NCBI GenBank assembly: GCA_022446815.1
Contig: JAKVCD010000009.1
Coordinates: forward strand, 186,001 to 250,000
Direction: 5' to 3'
DNA: 64,000 nt
Origin: Planctomycetota bacterium
Lineage (GTDB): Bacteria; Planctomycetota; UBA1135; GCA-002686595
Position 1 is the stretch's first letter. The number at the start of each line of letters is the position of its first letter. Of the stretch, positions 30,601 to 38,226 are shown in pieces. The notes beneath the pieces are model-generated. The model had not been told where the DNA came from and ran no database searches. It saw only the letters and a program-made list of their open reading frames with translations. Position numbers and translations under genes: made by a program.

Positions 30601-30964
30601 GCAGAGGGAGCGGCAGGAGCTCATGGCGGAACTTGAAGCACACCGCAATGTCATGTCAGAGCTCCGCGCTGAGCTGGAGAAGAATGTCTCCACTCGTGAG
30701 CAGGTGGAGGTTGACCTCCGTCGCGTCGAGGAGGTCGCCTCGGGTATAGAGGCTGAGCTTCGCGGTACGCAGACCACCCTCAACGAGAGCGTTCGCGCTC
30801 GGGAGGACGTCGAGGAGGAGCTCAAAGAGTTAGCCGAGGAGCTGAGAGAGCTCTCCGAGGAGCTCGGCGGGGAGCGAGAGACCCTGGCCTATATGCGCGA
30901 AGAGCTCGACAGTCGTTGGAAGAACCTGCTGCGCGCCCTCTCTTGGGGACGCCGGAAGTTCTAG
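27614..30964 (+). CDS. SAM methyltransferase joined to a very long repetitive coiled coil (WbdD-like chain terminator candidate)
   Basis: Residues 30-125 are a class I methyltransferase core: ILDVGGRTGLL (motif I, 36-46), DGSRLPFAAESFDAVVSFDTLEHV (71-94, written here as the motif II-III region). Residues 125-285 may complete the fold. From about 285 to 1095 the chain is coiled coil, rich in Glu, Arg, Leu and Ala. Within it a motif of the type DLAGHK recurs every 46 residues for twelve consecutive steps (residues 351-903), then after 53 and 50. The C-terminus, RWKNLLRALSWGRRKF, is basic and aromatic and could be a membrane-binding helix. There is no signal peptide, so it is cytoplasmic. Position after wzm-wzt suggests it caps and measures the exported polysaccharide. 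No kinase domain is present, unlike WbdD. Confidence 0.8.
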   Translation: MSKGDVSLPFDQYQRYRLVADLVDRARGDRGALRILDVGGRTGLLARFLPQDKIELVDLEPSEVGGLVLGDGSRLPFAAESFDAVVSFDTLEHVPKRRRRAFVEESWRVAKSWVIHAGPYQTKRVEEAEARLRGFLTEKLELHHRYLEEHHSHGLPKRQDVEGRLRELGGEVVSVGHANIERWLGLMCLSMYMDRDAPLRELAGEFHRFYNEALYSHDHEGEVYRHAVIAAFNGATLPDTEGLFSSQAAPLGTTKPINALVKELMRFDVQRDAIVPEWERLHEVNAALADDLEQHARSLREARGEVARRKDMTKQLRLDARDLRVELKVIAREAREERKASAKALKELERDLGGNIRAREALEGVVSSRDEALALLEDELERERRESSQSIATLEADLASQREVCVELQELLRVRDEAGAALEREAAAQSRETEAVVGELNEELRAHQEASAVLTAELEQLNGHVRDLERELERQRASASEAIEALEADLAGHKDSQAEMTASYAEQVEAVQALEVAVERERADSKEVIEALEADLAGHKESYAELSESLATQLRAVEALESELEREREASKEAIDALEADLVGHKAAHAEMSESYSGQVDAAEALESELEREREASKEAIDALEADLAGHKASNAEMSESYSGQVEAVETLEGELARERAGAAEVIDALERDLAGHRASHQELMKSAEERAEAVALLESELERERAETAARVEALEEDLSQYKAQHSQMESELELALDGARSLEDELKREREEIDEARQEFDDQISSHREVIAELSSELGRARDTAASLERELEGAREDFEAVKGDLGADLGAHKETVEVLEGQLKEVYRGALDLEAELARERDEVSVMRSEYEGQLSEHRSSLTRLEELARDAQVEAARMQSELERERSEGSLARAALEADLDGHRALVDELQAVARATEAVLKEREQESDRVREDAARVREESAEVVEALQKDLRGHQAVLAERSDELDAVRGALGDIEGQHEQALREVQELAQRERQELMAELEAHRNVMSELRAELEKNVSTREQVEVDLRRVEEVASGIEAELRGTQTTLNESVRAREDVEEELKELAEELRELSEELGGERETLAYMREELDSRWKNLLRALSWGRRKF
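28664..30319 (+). repeat. twelve tandem 138-base coding repeats
   Basis: The codon opening the DLxxHK-like motif falls at 28664, 28802, 28940, 29078, 29216, 29354, 29492, 29630, 29768, 29906, 30044, 30182 and 30320, each exactly 138 bases apart. Two units, 29293-29430 and 29431-29568, differ at about nine positions only, which points to a recent duplication. Later motifs at 30479 and 30629 are 159 and 150 bases on. Forty-six residues equal five heptads plus one 11-residue hendecad, so the coiled coil can stay in register. Confidence 0.9.
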
Positions 30965-30970
30965 CGGGGC

Positions 30971-32821
30971 TCAGTGGAAGGAGAAGAGCGCGGGGATCAG
31001 GAAGAAGGCCGCGATGTACTCCACGATGATCAGCGGGGTCCCAGCGCGGAGGAAGTCTTTGTAGCGGTAGTCGCCTGGACCCATGACCATGGTGTTCGCC
31101 TGGTGGGCCACGGGCGACATGAAGGCGAGGCTCGCCCCAGCGAGCACAGCCATCATGAACGGGCGGTCATTCAACCCGAGTCCTGCAGCTGTCGTGACGG
31201 CGATAGGGGTCATGATGACTGCAGATGCGATGTGATCAATGAGCTGCGTGAGCAGGCCTGTGATCACTAAGAAGAGCCCGACCATCATATGTGGGGTCAT
31301 GCTCTCTCCTGCCATTCCGCTGATGAAGGTCGCGACTTGACCTGCGAGGCCTGTCTCTTCGAAGGCGCGACCGATGGCGAGCATGCCGCCGATCAGGATC
31401 AGGGCGGTCCAGTCGATCGCTTGGTGGACCTCCCTAGGTTGGATCGTTCTAGTCGCCACGAGGAATATGGCCCCCGCGGTGGCAGCGATCCAGACTGGCA
31501 TCAGCTTCAGGAAGGCGAGCGTGAGGACGACGCCGAGGGTGAGCACCGTGATGAGCGCGCCCTTGCCAATCGGCTGAAGCTCTTTCTGCTCGAGGATGAG
31601 GATCTCTCGGTCTCGTTTCGCGCGCTCGATGTCCCGCAAGTGACCTTGGATAAGCAGTGTGTCTCCGACCTCGAGGATTACCTGTCGAACACCTCCGCCC
31701 TGGAGCTTGCCGCCCTTGGAGAGGGCTACGACGTTCAGCCCAGAGTGCTCTTGGTACTCAGACTCGCTGAGGGAGCGGCCGAGGAGCGTAGAACCAGGTG
31801 GAATGATGGCCTCCACTAGGGCGACGTCACCTGAGTAGAGGGTCGTGTCCCCGACCTCTACAGACCCTGCGTCCTGGAGATCTAGGTCTCTGCGGAGCGC
31901 TAGGATCTCGTCCGGTTCCCCTTGCAGGACGAGGGTGTCCTCAGCCCGGATCCGGTTGTAGGGCCCTGGCGCTAGGATTGAGCTCGCGTCTGGCCTCACG
32001 ATCCCCAAGACGCTGACGTCGTGGTCCTTGAAGAACTCGTCATCGCCGACCGCGCGATTGATCAAGGTGCTCGAGGGCTTCACGAGCACCTCGGTGACGA
32101 ACTCGCGCACGTGATAGTGCTCTGTGAGAGATTCGTCTTGACGCTTCCGCGGGAGCAGGCGGAGTCCAGGCCCTAAGAAGTAGATCGCGCCTATGGCGAG
32201 CAGCGCGAGGCCAAGCCACGAGAACTCAAAGAGACTGAACTCTTGGGTCTGAGAGAGGGCTACGGCGATCTCATCGCCCTCGCCCGTAGCGATGGTGTCC
32301 TTCGCCTTCTCGCGGATAGAGACGAGGACCTGGTTCACCGCCAGGTTCTTGGAGGTGCCGATGAGGGTGACGAGGCCGCCCAGTAGGCTCCCGAAGGCGA
32401 GCGGCATGAGCAGCCGCGAGGCCGGGATCTTGGTCTCACGCGACACGCTCCCGAGGACCGGGATTAGGATCGCGACGACGCCCGCGTTTGAGAGGAAGCT
32501 GGAGAGGATCCCTGAGAGGAGGACGATCCGGAAGACCAGGTTTCGCTCTCCGATGGCTGAGCCGCCTAGGAAGCGCTGGCCTATGGATTCGGTGACGCCC
32601 CAGCGAGTGAAGGCGGCTCCAAAGACGTACATCGCCGAGACCAAGAAGACCGCTGGCGAGGCGAAGCCGGTGAAGGCGTCTTGGGGGTCATCGAACACGC
32701 CTGTGCTGGCCAGGACCACAGCCGCACCGACCGAGATCACCTCGTAGCGATAGGCGTCTGTGATGAACAGGACTAGGGCGGCCCCGAGGGTCGCGAGCAC
32801 AATGATTGAGTGGGTGTCCAT
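30971..32821 (-). CDS. SLC13/DASS-type anion transporter with two TrkA-C domains
   Basis: The 616-residue protein has two hydrophobic halves of the divalent anion:sodium symporter type, residues 5-205 and 415-615, with FLSNAGVVAILIPV and the related IDHIASAVIMTPIAV carrying the paired substrate and sodium-binding loops. Between them lie two cytosolic TrkA-C (RCK-C) domains, about 218-310 and 318-400. This layout occurs in bacterial sulfate or dicarboxylate permeases; the substrate is unknown. The ATG has AGGGAG six bases upstream. It converges on the coiled-coil gene with a six-base gap. Confidence 0.88.
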   Translation of the reverse strand: MDTHSIIVLATLGAALVLFITDAYRYEVISVGAAVVLASTGVFDDPQDAFTGFASPAVFLVSAMYVFGAAFTRWGVTESIGQRFLGGSAIGERNLVFRIVLLSGILSSFLSNAGVVAILIPVLGSVSRETKIPASRLLMPLAFGSLLGGLVTLIGTSKNLAVNQVLVSIREKAKDTIATGEGDEIAVALSQTQEFSLFEFSWLGLALLAIGAIYFLGPGLRLLPRKRQDESLTEHYHVREFVTEVLVKPSSTLINRAVGDDEFFKDHDVSVLGIVRPDASSILAPGPYNRIRAEDTLVLQGEPDEILALRRDLDLQDAGSVEVGDTTLYSGDVALVEAIIPPGSTLLGRSLSESEYQEHSGLNVVALSKGGKLQGGGVRQVILEVGDTLLIQGHLRDIERAKRDREILILEQKELQPIGKGALITVLTLGVVLTLAFLKLMPVWIAATAGAIFLVATRTIQPREVHQAIDWTALILIGGMLAIGRAFEETGLAGQVATFISGMAGESMTPHMMVGLFLVITGLLTQLIDHIASAVIMTPIAVTTAAGLGLNDRPFMMAVLAGASLAFMSPVAHQANTMVMGPGDYRYKDFLRAGTPLIIVEYIAAFFLIPALFSFH

Positions 32822-32920
32822 GGCGGTCTCCCTGTCAAGAGAATGGCACCCGATGCCGCCCCGGGCAAGCCGTACGCTTCACGGGATTCGGTTCGTTGAG
32901 GGGGCGCTGGAGGATAGGCT

Positions 32921-34081
32921 ATGAGGAGTGCCCTGAGGGCCCACCGAGACATGTCCTTCTCTCCCATAGATGTGCATCGCTTAGCCTCCCGCGTCGGGAG
33001 CTGGCTGAGCTCTGAAGGCCCCGAGGCTGACGTCGTCGTGTCGTGCCGGGTGCGGCTCGCACGCAACGTGGGCGGCTACCCCTTCGTCTCCAAGCTAGAT
33101 GAGAGCTCTGCTCGTGATCTGTGTGGGGTCCTTCGCCAGCACCTCCTCAGCATCGAGCTCAATGGGGAGACGCTCTGGGTAGAGATGAAGGACGCGCCGG
33201 TGGTCTTGCGCCTCATGTTGCGTGAGCGGCACCTCATCAGCCGAGACATGGCGCCGGTCGAAGAGTCAACGAAGGCGCTGCCCGGGCGTGCGGTCGCCTT
33301 TGGTGATCGGGAGACTCTCTCGATTATGGTGAACGAGGAAGACCACCTCCGCGTGCAGGCGATTGAGGCTGGCTTCGATATCGACAGCGCATGGCGGGCT
33401 GCGCAGTCTGTGGACCGCCTGCTCGAGAGGCGCGTTGAGTTCGCCGTCAGCGAGCGCTTCGGCTATCTGACAGGCTGCCCCACGAACGTAGGCACTGGGC
33501 TGCGAGCGTCTGTGATGCTGCATCTCCCTGCCCTCGGGATGGTTCGCAGCGAGCTCGAGAAGGTCTTCCAGGCTGCCCAGCGAACTGGCCTCGCTGTGCG
33601 CGGCCTTTACGGAGAGGGGAGTAAAGCTGCAGGCGACTTTTATCAGGTCTCAAATCAGGTCACTCTGGGTCGGACAGAGGACGACCTCATCGAGGATCTA
33701 CGCTCGCTCGTTCCGGTGATCGTGAACTTTGAGCGCAAGGTTCGTGCTGCGCTCCTTGATGATCAGGGCGCTGCGCTGCGCGATCGGATCAGCCGCTCAA
33801 TCGGTCTCTTGCGCACCTCTCGCGCGATGCCCACAGAGGTCGCGCTGGCGCATCTCTCTAATGTGCGACTCGCCAAGCATCTCGCGATTGATGACGGTCC
33901 CTCAATCTCGCTCCTCAACGAGCTCGGGATCCAAGTGCAAAAGGGACATCTTCAGGCCCTCGCCCCCGGGGGGGCAGGCGCGGACGAGGTGCTCGATGTC
34001 TCTGAGAGAGACCGCTTTCGCGCTGGCTTTCTCAGGCAGCGCCTCACAAACGAGGGCCCTGGAGGAGGCCTGAAGTTCTAG
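32921..34081 (+). CDS. mcsB: protein arginine kinase McsB-like (ATP:guanido phosphotransferase family)
   Basis: The phosphagen kinase fold is clear: VVSCRVRLARNVGGYPF near 36-52, the HLIS and AFGDRETLSIMVNEEDHLR segment near 128-146, the active-site loop LTGCPTNVGTGLRASVMLHLPAL around 184-206, and RGLYGEGSKAAGDFYQVSNQ near 227-246. In Bacillus, McsB phosphorylates arginines and marks proteins for ClpCP. At 386 residues it has an N-terminal extension over that type. I chose ATG 32921 because GGAGG is seven bases upstream; ATG 32951 is the alternative. Its usual partners mcsA, ctsR and clpC are absent here, although clpXP is 12 kb away. moaA starts two bases after it. Confidence 0.88.
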   Translation: MRSALRAHRDMSFSPIDVHRLASRVGSWLSSEGPEADVVVSCRVRLARNVGGYPFVSKLDESSARDLCGVLRQHLLSIELNGETLWVEMKDAPVVLRLMLRERHLISRDMAPVEESTKALPGRAVAFGDRETLSIMVNEEDHLRVQAIEAGFDIDSAWRAAQSVDRLLERRVEFAVSERFGYLTGCPTNVGTGLRASVMLHLPALGMVRSELEKVFQAAQRTGLAVRGLYGEGSKAAGDFYQVSNQVTLGRTEDDLIEDLRSLVPVIVNFERKVRAALLDDQGAALRDRISRSIGLLRTSRAMPTEVALAHLSNVRLAKHLAIDDGPSISLLNELGIQVQKGHLQALAPGGAGADEVLDVSERDRFRAGFLRQRLTNEGPGGGLKF

Positions 34082-34083
34082 AC

Positions 34084-35043
34084 ATGCTCGATCGCTTCCA
34101 CCGCAACGTCACCTACCTGCGCATCTCGGTCACAGATCGTTGCCAGATGAGCTGCAGCTACTGCACCCTCCAAGAGGAGCCCAGAGAGGTGCTCTCAGCG
34201 AGAGAGATCGGCGAGCTCGTGCGCGTCGCTGGGGGTCGCCTCGGCTTTCGAAAGATTCGCCTCACCGGCGGGGAGCCGCTCTTGAGAGCGGACCTGCTTC
34301 AAGTCGTAGAGCAGGTCTCTTCGACGCCAGAGATCGTCGAGGTTGCGATGACGACAAATGGCCTCCTTTTAGACCAGCAGGCCGAGGGGCTGGCTCGTGC
34401 GGGGTTGCGCACAGTGAACGTGAGCTTGGACAGCCTAGACCCAGAGCGCTTTCGTGAGCTCACGAAGGCCGGTTCGCTCGAGGCTGTCGTGGAGGGACTG
34501 CGCGCAGCCAAGCGCGCAGGGATCCCTCGGCGCAAGCTGAACGTGGTCCTCCTCGGCGGCGTGAATGACGATGAGGTGGCAGAGTTCGTTCGCTTCGGGC
34601 GGGAAGAGGACGTCGAGGTGCGATTCATCGAGCACATGCCCATGGACGACTCGCGCCTCACCTCGTGGCGGGTTGACCCTGACGAGGTGCGGAGGAGGCT
34701 GCACGACGAGTTTGGAGAGCTTCAGCCCGTCGCGACAGAAAAGAGCGGCGGCCCTGCAGAGCTGTGGCTGATCGATGGCGTCCGCGTGGGCTTCATCCGG
34801 GCCATCTCTGGTCCGTTCTGCGATCGCTGCAACCGCCTCCGTGTGACCTCGGAGGGAAAGATCCGCTCTTGCCTGCTCTCGGGTGGAGAGGTGGACCTCG
34901 CGAACGTCTTGCGGGGTGGGGGCAGCGAAGAGGAGCGCGCGGACGCGCTATCAGCTCTGTTCCAGCAAGCGGCGGACGCTAAGCCGCCCGTCTATGAGCT
35001 CATGCGTGACGGGGCCGTCCCCATGCGCAAGCTCGGCGGCTGA
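34084..35043 (+). CDS. moaA: GTP 3',8-cyclase (molybdenum cofactor synthesis)
   Basis: MoaA is a radical SAM enzyme that turns GTP into the first intermediate of molybdopterin. The N-terminal cluster motif is CQMSCSYC with C20, C24 and C27. The C-terminal second cluster motif FCDRCNRLRVTSEGKIRSCL is near 244-263. The chain ends MRKLGG, with the double glycine tail needed for activity. Length 319 is normal. It follows mcsB by two bases and so should be cotranscribed, although no functional link is known. No other moa or moe gene is in the window. Confidence 0.95.
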   Translation: MLDRFHRNVTYLRISVTDRCQMSCSYCTLQEEPREVLSAREIGELVRVAGGRLGFRKIRLTGGEPLLRADLLQVVEQVSSTPEIVEVAMTTNGLLLDQQAEGLARAGLRTVNVSLDSLDPERFRELTKAGSLEAVVEGLRAAKRAGIPRRKLNVVLLGGVNDDEVAEFVRFGREEDVEVRFIEHMPMDDSRLTSWRVDPDEVRRRLHDEFGELQPVATEKSGGPAELWLIDGVRVGFIRAISGPFCDRCNRLRVTSEGKIRSCLLSGGEVDLANVLRGGGSEEERADALSALFQQAADAKPPVYELMRDGAVPMRKLGG

Positions 35044-35046
35044 GGC

Positions 35047-36207
35047 CTAGCGCTCGAGCGCGGCGAGGACGCGGACGCCGCCCGCGTGACCTCTGAGTCC
35101 ACCGTACGGGCCGAACTCGATCGAAGAGCCTGGCGCGAGGCGCGCGTCTAGTCGGGGGCCGAGGACCCAACCGCTGTTCTTGTAGGACTCGGGGATCCAG
35201 AAGCGCACGCCGCCATCGGGGAGCTCTTTGTAGTGGATCCCAGTCCTGTTCTGCATGTGGAAGTCGAGGAAGGAGTGGAAGCTGTCAGCTCCGAGTCCCC
35301 GCCAAGGGGTCGCGGTCTCCGACTCATCGGACTCCCAGCCCCAGGTGCCTTCGCCATCTTGAGGACCCTCTGCTGCGGGCTCCTCCGCGGGCACTTCCGT
35401 GACGACCTCTCGCAGCTCGGGCTCGGTGGGGAGCGGCGCTGGCTTGAGGACGACATCAACTTTGGGCTTGGGGGCTGCGGGGACGGGCGGGACAGCAGGC
35501 GCTCGCTCTACGCGCACTGTGACCGGCTCGGGTGGGCCGGCGATCCAAGGCCAGTCGCGGTAGCGCCACGCGTGCACGTCTTGAGGTTCGTCCCGCCAGG
35601 GCCAGTCCCACGCGGGGCGACCCGCTAGGAGAGCGCTTTGGTCGGGGCGACTCTGGCTGGGGGCTGTGCTCAAGCGTACGGGCTTGCCGATCTTGCCGGA
35701 GACGGCAGGGCGGGTTTGGGAAATGGAGCCCTGCCACTGGTATTCAGCGGGAGCTCCTGCCGCTTGCTGAACCTCGTAGTCTCCGTTTGCGAGGCCGCGG
35801 AGACTGAAGGCGCCAGGCGGCACAGCCGCACTCCAGCTCTGTCCGAGCTGGATGAAGATCGGAGCCTTGCGGGCCTCGATTACAGCGCGTGTGACGTGAT
35901 GGAAGCTCCAAGTCAGCTCGCCAGCTGCGTCACAGGGCATCCACTCAACCTCACAGGGGCCGCTGAGCTCGAGGCTGGCGCGACCGTACCAGCGCAGGGT
36001 GGCTCGGGCGCTCGCTGTTAGCGACAGGTGCCCACGACCCTCGACCCACTGCTCACCGCTGTCACGCTGTAGCGTCACGCTGCTCGCGCCAGCGAGGAGC
36101 GTGCCGCGTCCTAGAGAGACCTCGACGAACACCGGCTCAGTCGTGGGCAGCTCAGGCTGCGCCTGGGGCGCTGTGAGGCCAGAGAGGATGAGGGCTTGGA
36201 TAATCAT
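35047..36207 (-). CDS. exported protein with a FecR-like region, function unknown
   Basis: The 386-residue protein has a short hydrophobic start (MIIQALILSGLTAPQAQP) that may be a signal peptide. Residues 30-110 recall the FecR fold, with LGRGTLLAGASSVTLQ, WVEGRGHLSL and RATLRWYGRASLELSG. A proline-rich segment with many Glu and Pro residues (about 225-285) leads to a C-terminal domain with two glycine-rich strands (GGVRFWIPESY, LRGHAGGVRVL). No enzyme motif is visible. It lies ten bases downstream of the HAD-like gene on the same strand, and converges on moaA with a three-base gap. Confidence 0.55.
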   Translation of the reverse strand: MIIQALILSGLTAPQAQPELPTTEPVFVEVSLGRGTLLAGASSVTLQRDSGEQWVEGRGHLSLTASARATLRWYGRASLELSGPCEVEWMPCDAAGELTWSFHHVTRAVIEARKAPIFIQLGQSWSAAVPPGAFSLRGLANGDYEVQQAAGAPAEYQWQGSISQTRPAVSGKIGKPVRLSTAPSQSRPDQSALLAGRPAWDWPWRDEPQDVHAWRYRDWPWIAGPPEPVTVRVERAPAVPPVPAAPKPKVDVVLKPAPLPTEPELREVVTEVPAEEPAAEGPQDGEGTWGWESDESETATPWRGLGADSFHSFLDFHMQNRTGIHYKELPDGGVRFWIPESYKNSGWVLGPRLDARLAPGSSIEFGPYGGLRGHAGGVRVLAALER

Positions 36208-36217
36208 GAGGTCGTCC

Positions 36218-36826
36218 CTAGGCGGCGCGTACAGCGGTCGTGATGGCCTCTAGAGCGCCTGTGAGGTCCTCTGCTACGAAGGCGGTGTCGGTCTCTAAGG
36301 TCCCTGTGACTTGCTCGCGCGAGCCTAGGACGCCTGCGCTGAGGCAGCCGGCGCGCCATCCAGCGGCCAGCTCGATGGAGTCGTCTCCGATCACCCAAGA
36401 GAACTTGAGTTCGATGCCCTCGAACTGCTTAGCGTGGTACATGGGGCCAGTGTTCGGGAGTCGGAAGACGGACTCTTTGCGGTGGCCTTTCACACCGTTG
36501 ATGGGGTCATCGGTGCAGCTGTATGAGCGGACGATACGCACCCCCTGTCGCTCGAGGTACGAGAGCAGATCGGCCTCGAAGCGCTCCCAGCAGTCGTACT
36601 CCATGTGCCCATGAGCGACCTGATCCTCGTTGCCGAGCAGGTAGATAGACCAGCCAGCCTGCGAGGCGCGGAAGAGGGCCTCGACAACGCCTGGGACGAG
36701 GAGCTCTGGGGAGAAGCGGTCGGCGCAGAGGGCTGCTGAGGTGAGGAGTGTGCCTTGACGCTTGACGAAGAGCGCGCGGCGGGGGCCCTGTGTTCCTTCA
36801 AGGGGGGGGAGCTGAGATGAGTTCAT
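36218..36826 (-). CDS. HAD-fold protein resembling GmhB phosphatase but lacking the catalytic aspartates
   Basis: The 202-residue chain lines up along its length with heptose bisphosphate/histidinol phosphatases. The first motif, normally DxDGT, reads VKRQGTL here, so the nucleophile Asp is Lys22 and the acid/base Asp is Gln24. The second motif is LLGNEDQVAHG in place of the usual NQSGIARG form. The lysine of the third motif is lost (RLPNTGPM), while the fourth, VIGDDSIELAAGWRAGC, is kept. The zinc-binding cysteines are absent. It is therefore probably not a phosphatase and may be a binding or regulatory relative. It shares the minus strand with the FecR-like gene and is divergent from a glycosyltransferase. 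Confidence 0.7.
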   Translation of the reverse strand: MNSSQLPPLEGTQGPRRALFVKRQGTLLTSAALCADRFSPELLVPGVVEALFRASQAGWSIYLLGNEDQVAHGHMEYDCWERFEADLLSYLERQGVRIVRSYSCTDDPINGVKGHRKESVFRLPNTGPMYHAKQFEGIELKFSWVIGDDSIELAAGWRAGCLSAGVLGSREQVTGTLETDTAFVAEDLTGALEAITTAVRAA

Positions 36827-37072
36827 TCTTGTGCGGTGTGCGAGGTTCTGGGTGCCTCTTCGTTTTCGGACGCATGGGGCGACAGTTTCAGCGAGAAAAG
36901 CTCCTTTCCTGCAGAGTCCAAGGGGCTCGCTGCGGGGGTGGAAAAGGCTTCCTGATCACGGGTAATGAGGGCCACTCCTCTGGGCTCCTTGATGAGAAGG
37001 GTGGGGAGTTCGCTGGCCGAAGCGTGGTCTGCCCGGCTACGCTCCATACCTCAGGCCCGCTGCCAGCCGCCT

Positions 37073-38164
37073 ATGCAAACCGCCCTTCGAATCGCCCTCG
37101 TGCTCGACCCGATCAACCTTCGAACGAAGGCTGGTGGGCATGCGCCGATGCTGGCTAGAGAGCTCTTAGGTCGCGGCCACCACGTGCGAGGGTTTGGGGT
37201 TCCAGCGGGCGCGATCCCGCACTCCGCCTCGGACGCAGGGCCAGGCGAGGGGGGCCTACGAAGCTTCAACGCAGACGCGGTCATCGCCTACGGCGCGCTC
37301 TCTCCCTCGGCCTTGCGGGGCGCTCGCGCTGCCGACAAGCAAGGCGCGCCCTTGCTCCTCGTGGAGAGCGCGATGCGTCCCCGGATGGGTCTGACCGCAG
37401 AGCTCCTCGGCTCCGTCGGGAAGATGTTCTGGGGCGGCTATGTGAGGAAGCGCGCTGCAAGAGTTATCGCCCTCGACCCCGTCGCCTCGCAGCGGGTCAT
37501 CGAGATGGGCTTCTCACCTGAGCTGCTCCGGGTCCTCCCGCAGGGGGTCGACGTGTCACAGTTTCGTCCAGGCTTGCTCTCTAGCTGGCTGCAGACACAT
37601 CGTGTCTACGGTCGGATCTTGCTCTACGCAGGGCGTCTCGATGAGGGGCGTGGCGTGGAGGTGCTCGTGGAGGCGTTCGCAAGGACCGTGGGGCAGCGCC
37701 TTGACTGGAACCTGATCTTGGCTGGGGAGGGGCCGCTAGAGCACGCGCTGCGCGCCCAAGTGGACCGTCTCGGGGTGGCCTCACGCGTGCACTTCTTCCC
37801 CCGCCCACAAGCAGCTGAGCTGCCCGGCCTCATGGGGGGCTGCACTCTCTTGGCCGTCCCGGCGACGACGGATGATGTGCTAGGGAGGCAGATCCCGCGC
37901 GCGATGGCCTGTGGCTTGCCAGTCCTCGCTTCGGATCGACCACGCCTCACAGCGCTCTTTCAAGACGAAGAGTGCGGGCTCTTGGTGCGCTCAGGTGATG
38001 TCTCTGCCTGGGAGGTCGCGCTCTTGAAGGCGGCTGGCTCTCCAGCGAAGCGCATGCGCTGGGGGGCGCGCGCTCGCGACGTCGCGGTGAGTATCCTCAG
38101 CTGGGATCGGATCGCTGAGGGGGTAGAGGAAGAGCTCCTCTCCTTACGAGAGCGCGCCGAATGA
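37073..38164 (+). CDS. family 4 glycosyltransferase
   Basis: The protein has two Rossmann domains of the GT-B type. The N-terminal half has the GGHAPMLARELLGRGHHV loop typical of GT4 enzymes, and the C-terminal half has LLYAGRLDEGRGVEVLVEAF, LAGEGPLEHALRAQ and the nucleotide-sugar motif IPRAMACGLPVLASDRP. The ATG at 37073 (364 residues) matches where GT4 homologues begin; an in-frame ATG at 36965 adds 36 residues without similarity. No Shine-Dalgarno is seen for either. Acceptor and donor sugars are unknown. It is the only such transferase in the window and may act on envelope glycans. Confidence 0.85.
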   Translation: MQTALRIALVLDPINLRTKAGGHAPMLARELLGRGHHVRGFGVPAGAIPHSASDAGPGEGGLRSFNADAVIAYGALSPSALRGARAADKQGAPLLLVESAMRPRMGLTAELLGSVGKMFWGGYVRKRAARVIALDPVASQRVIEMGFSPELLRVLPQGVDVSQFRPGLLSSWLQTHRVYGRILLYAGRLDEGRGVEVLVEAFARTVGQRLDWNLILAGEGPLEHALRAQVDRLGVASRVHFFPRPQAAELPGLMGGCTLLAVPATTDDVLGRQIPRAMACGLPVLASDRPRLTALFQDEECGLLVRSGDVSAWEVALLKAAGSPAKRMRWGARARDVAVSILSWDRIAEGVEEELLSLRERAE

Positions 38165-38167
38165 GCA

Positions 38168-38201
38168 AAGGGGGCGTCGAGCCCTCGCTCCACGCCCCCT
38201 T
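38168..38201. terminator. bidirectional terminator hairpin between convergent genes
   Basis: AAGGGGGCGT (38168-38177) pairs with ACGCCCCCTT (38192-38201) around a 14-base loop, four bases after the glycosyltransferase stop and 25 before the end of the STAS gene. The short TTT on the minus side suits the leftward transcript slightly better. The T-runs are weak on both sides. Confidence 0.6.
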
Positions 38202-38226
38202 CGCCGGGTGATTCAGTGAGAGAGGG

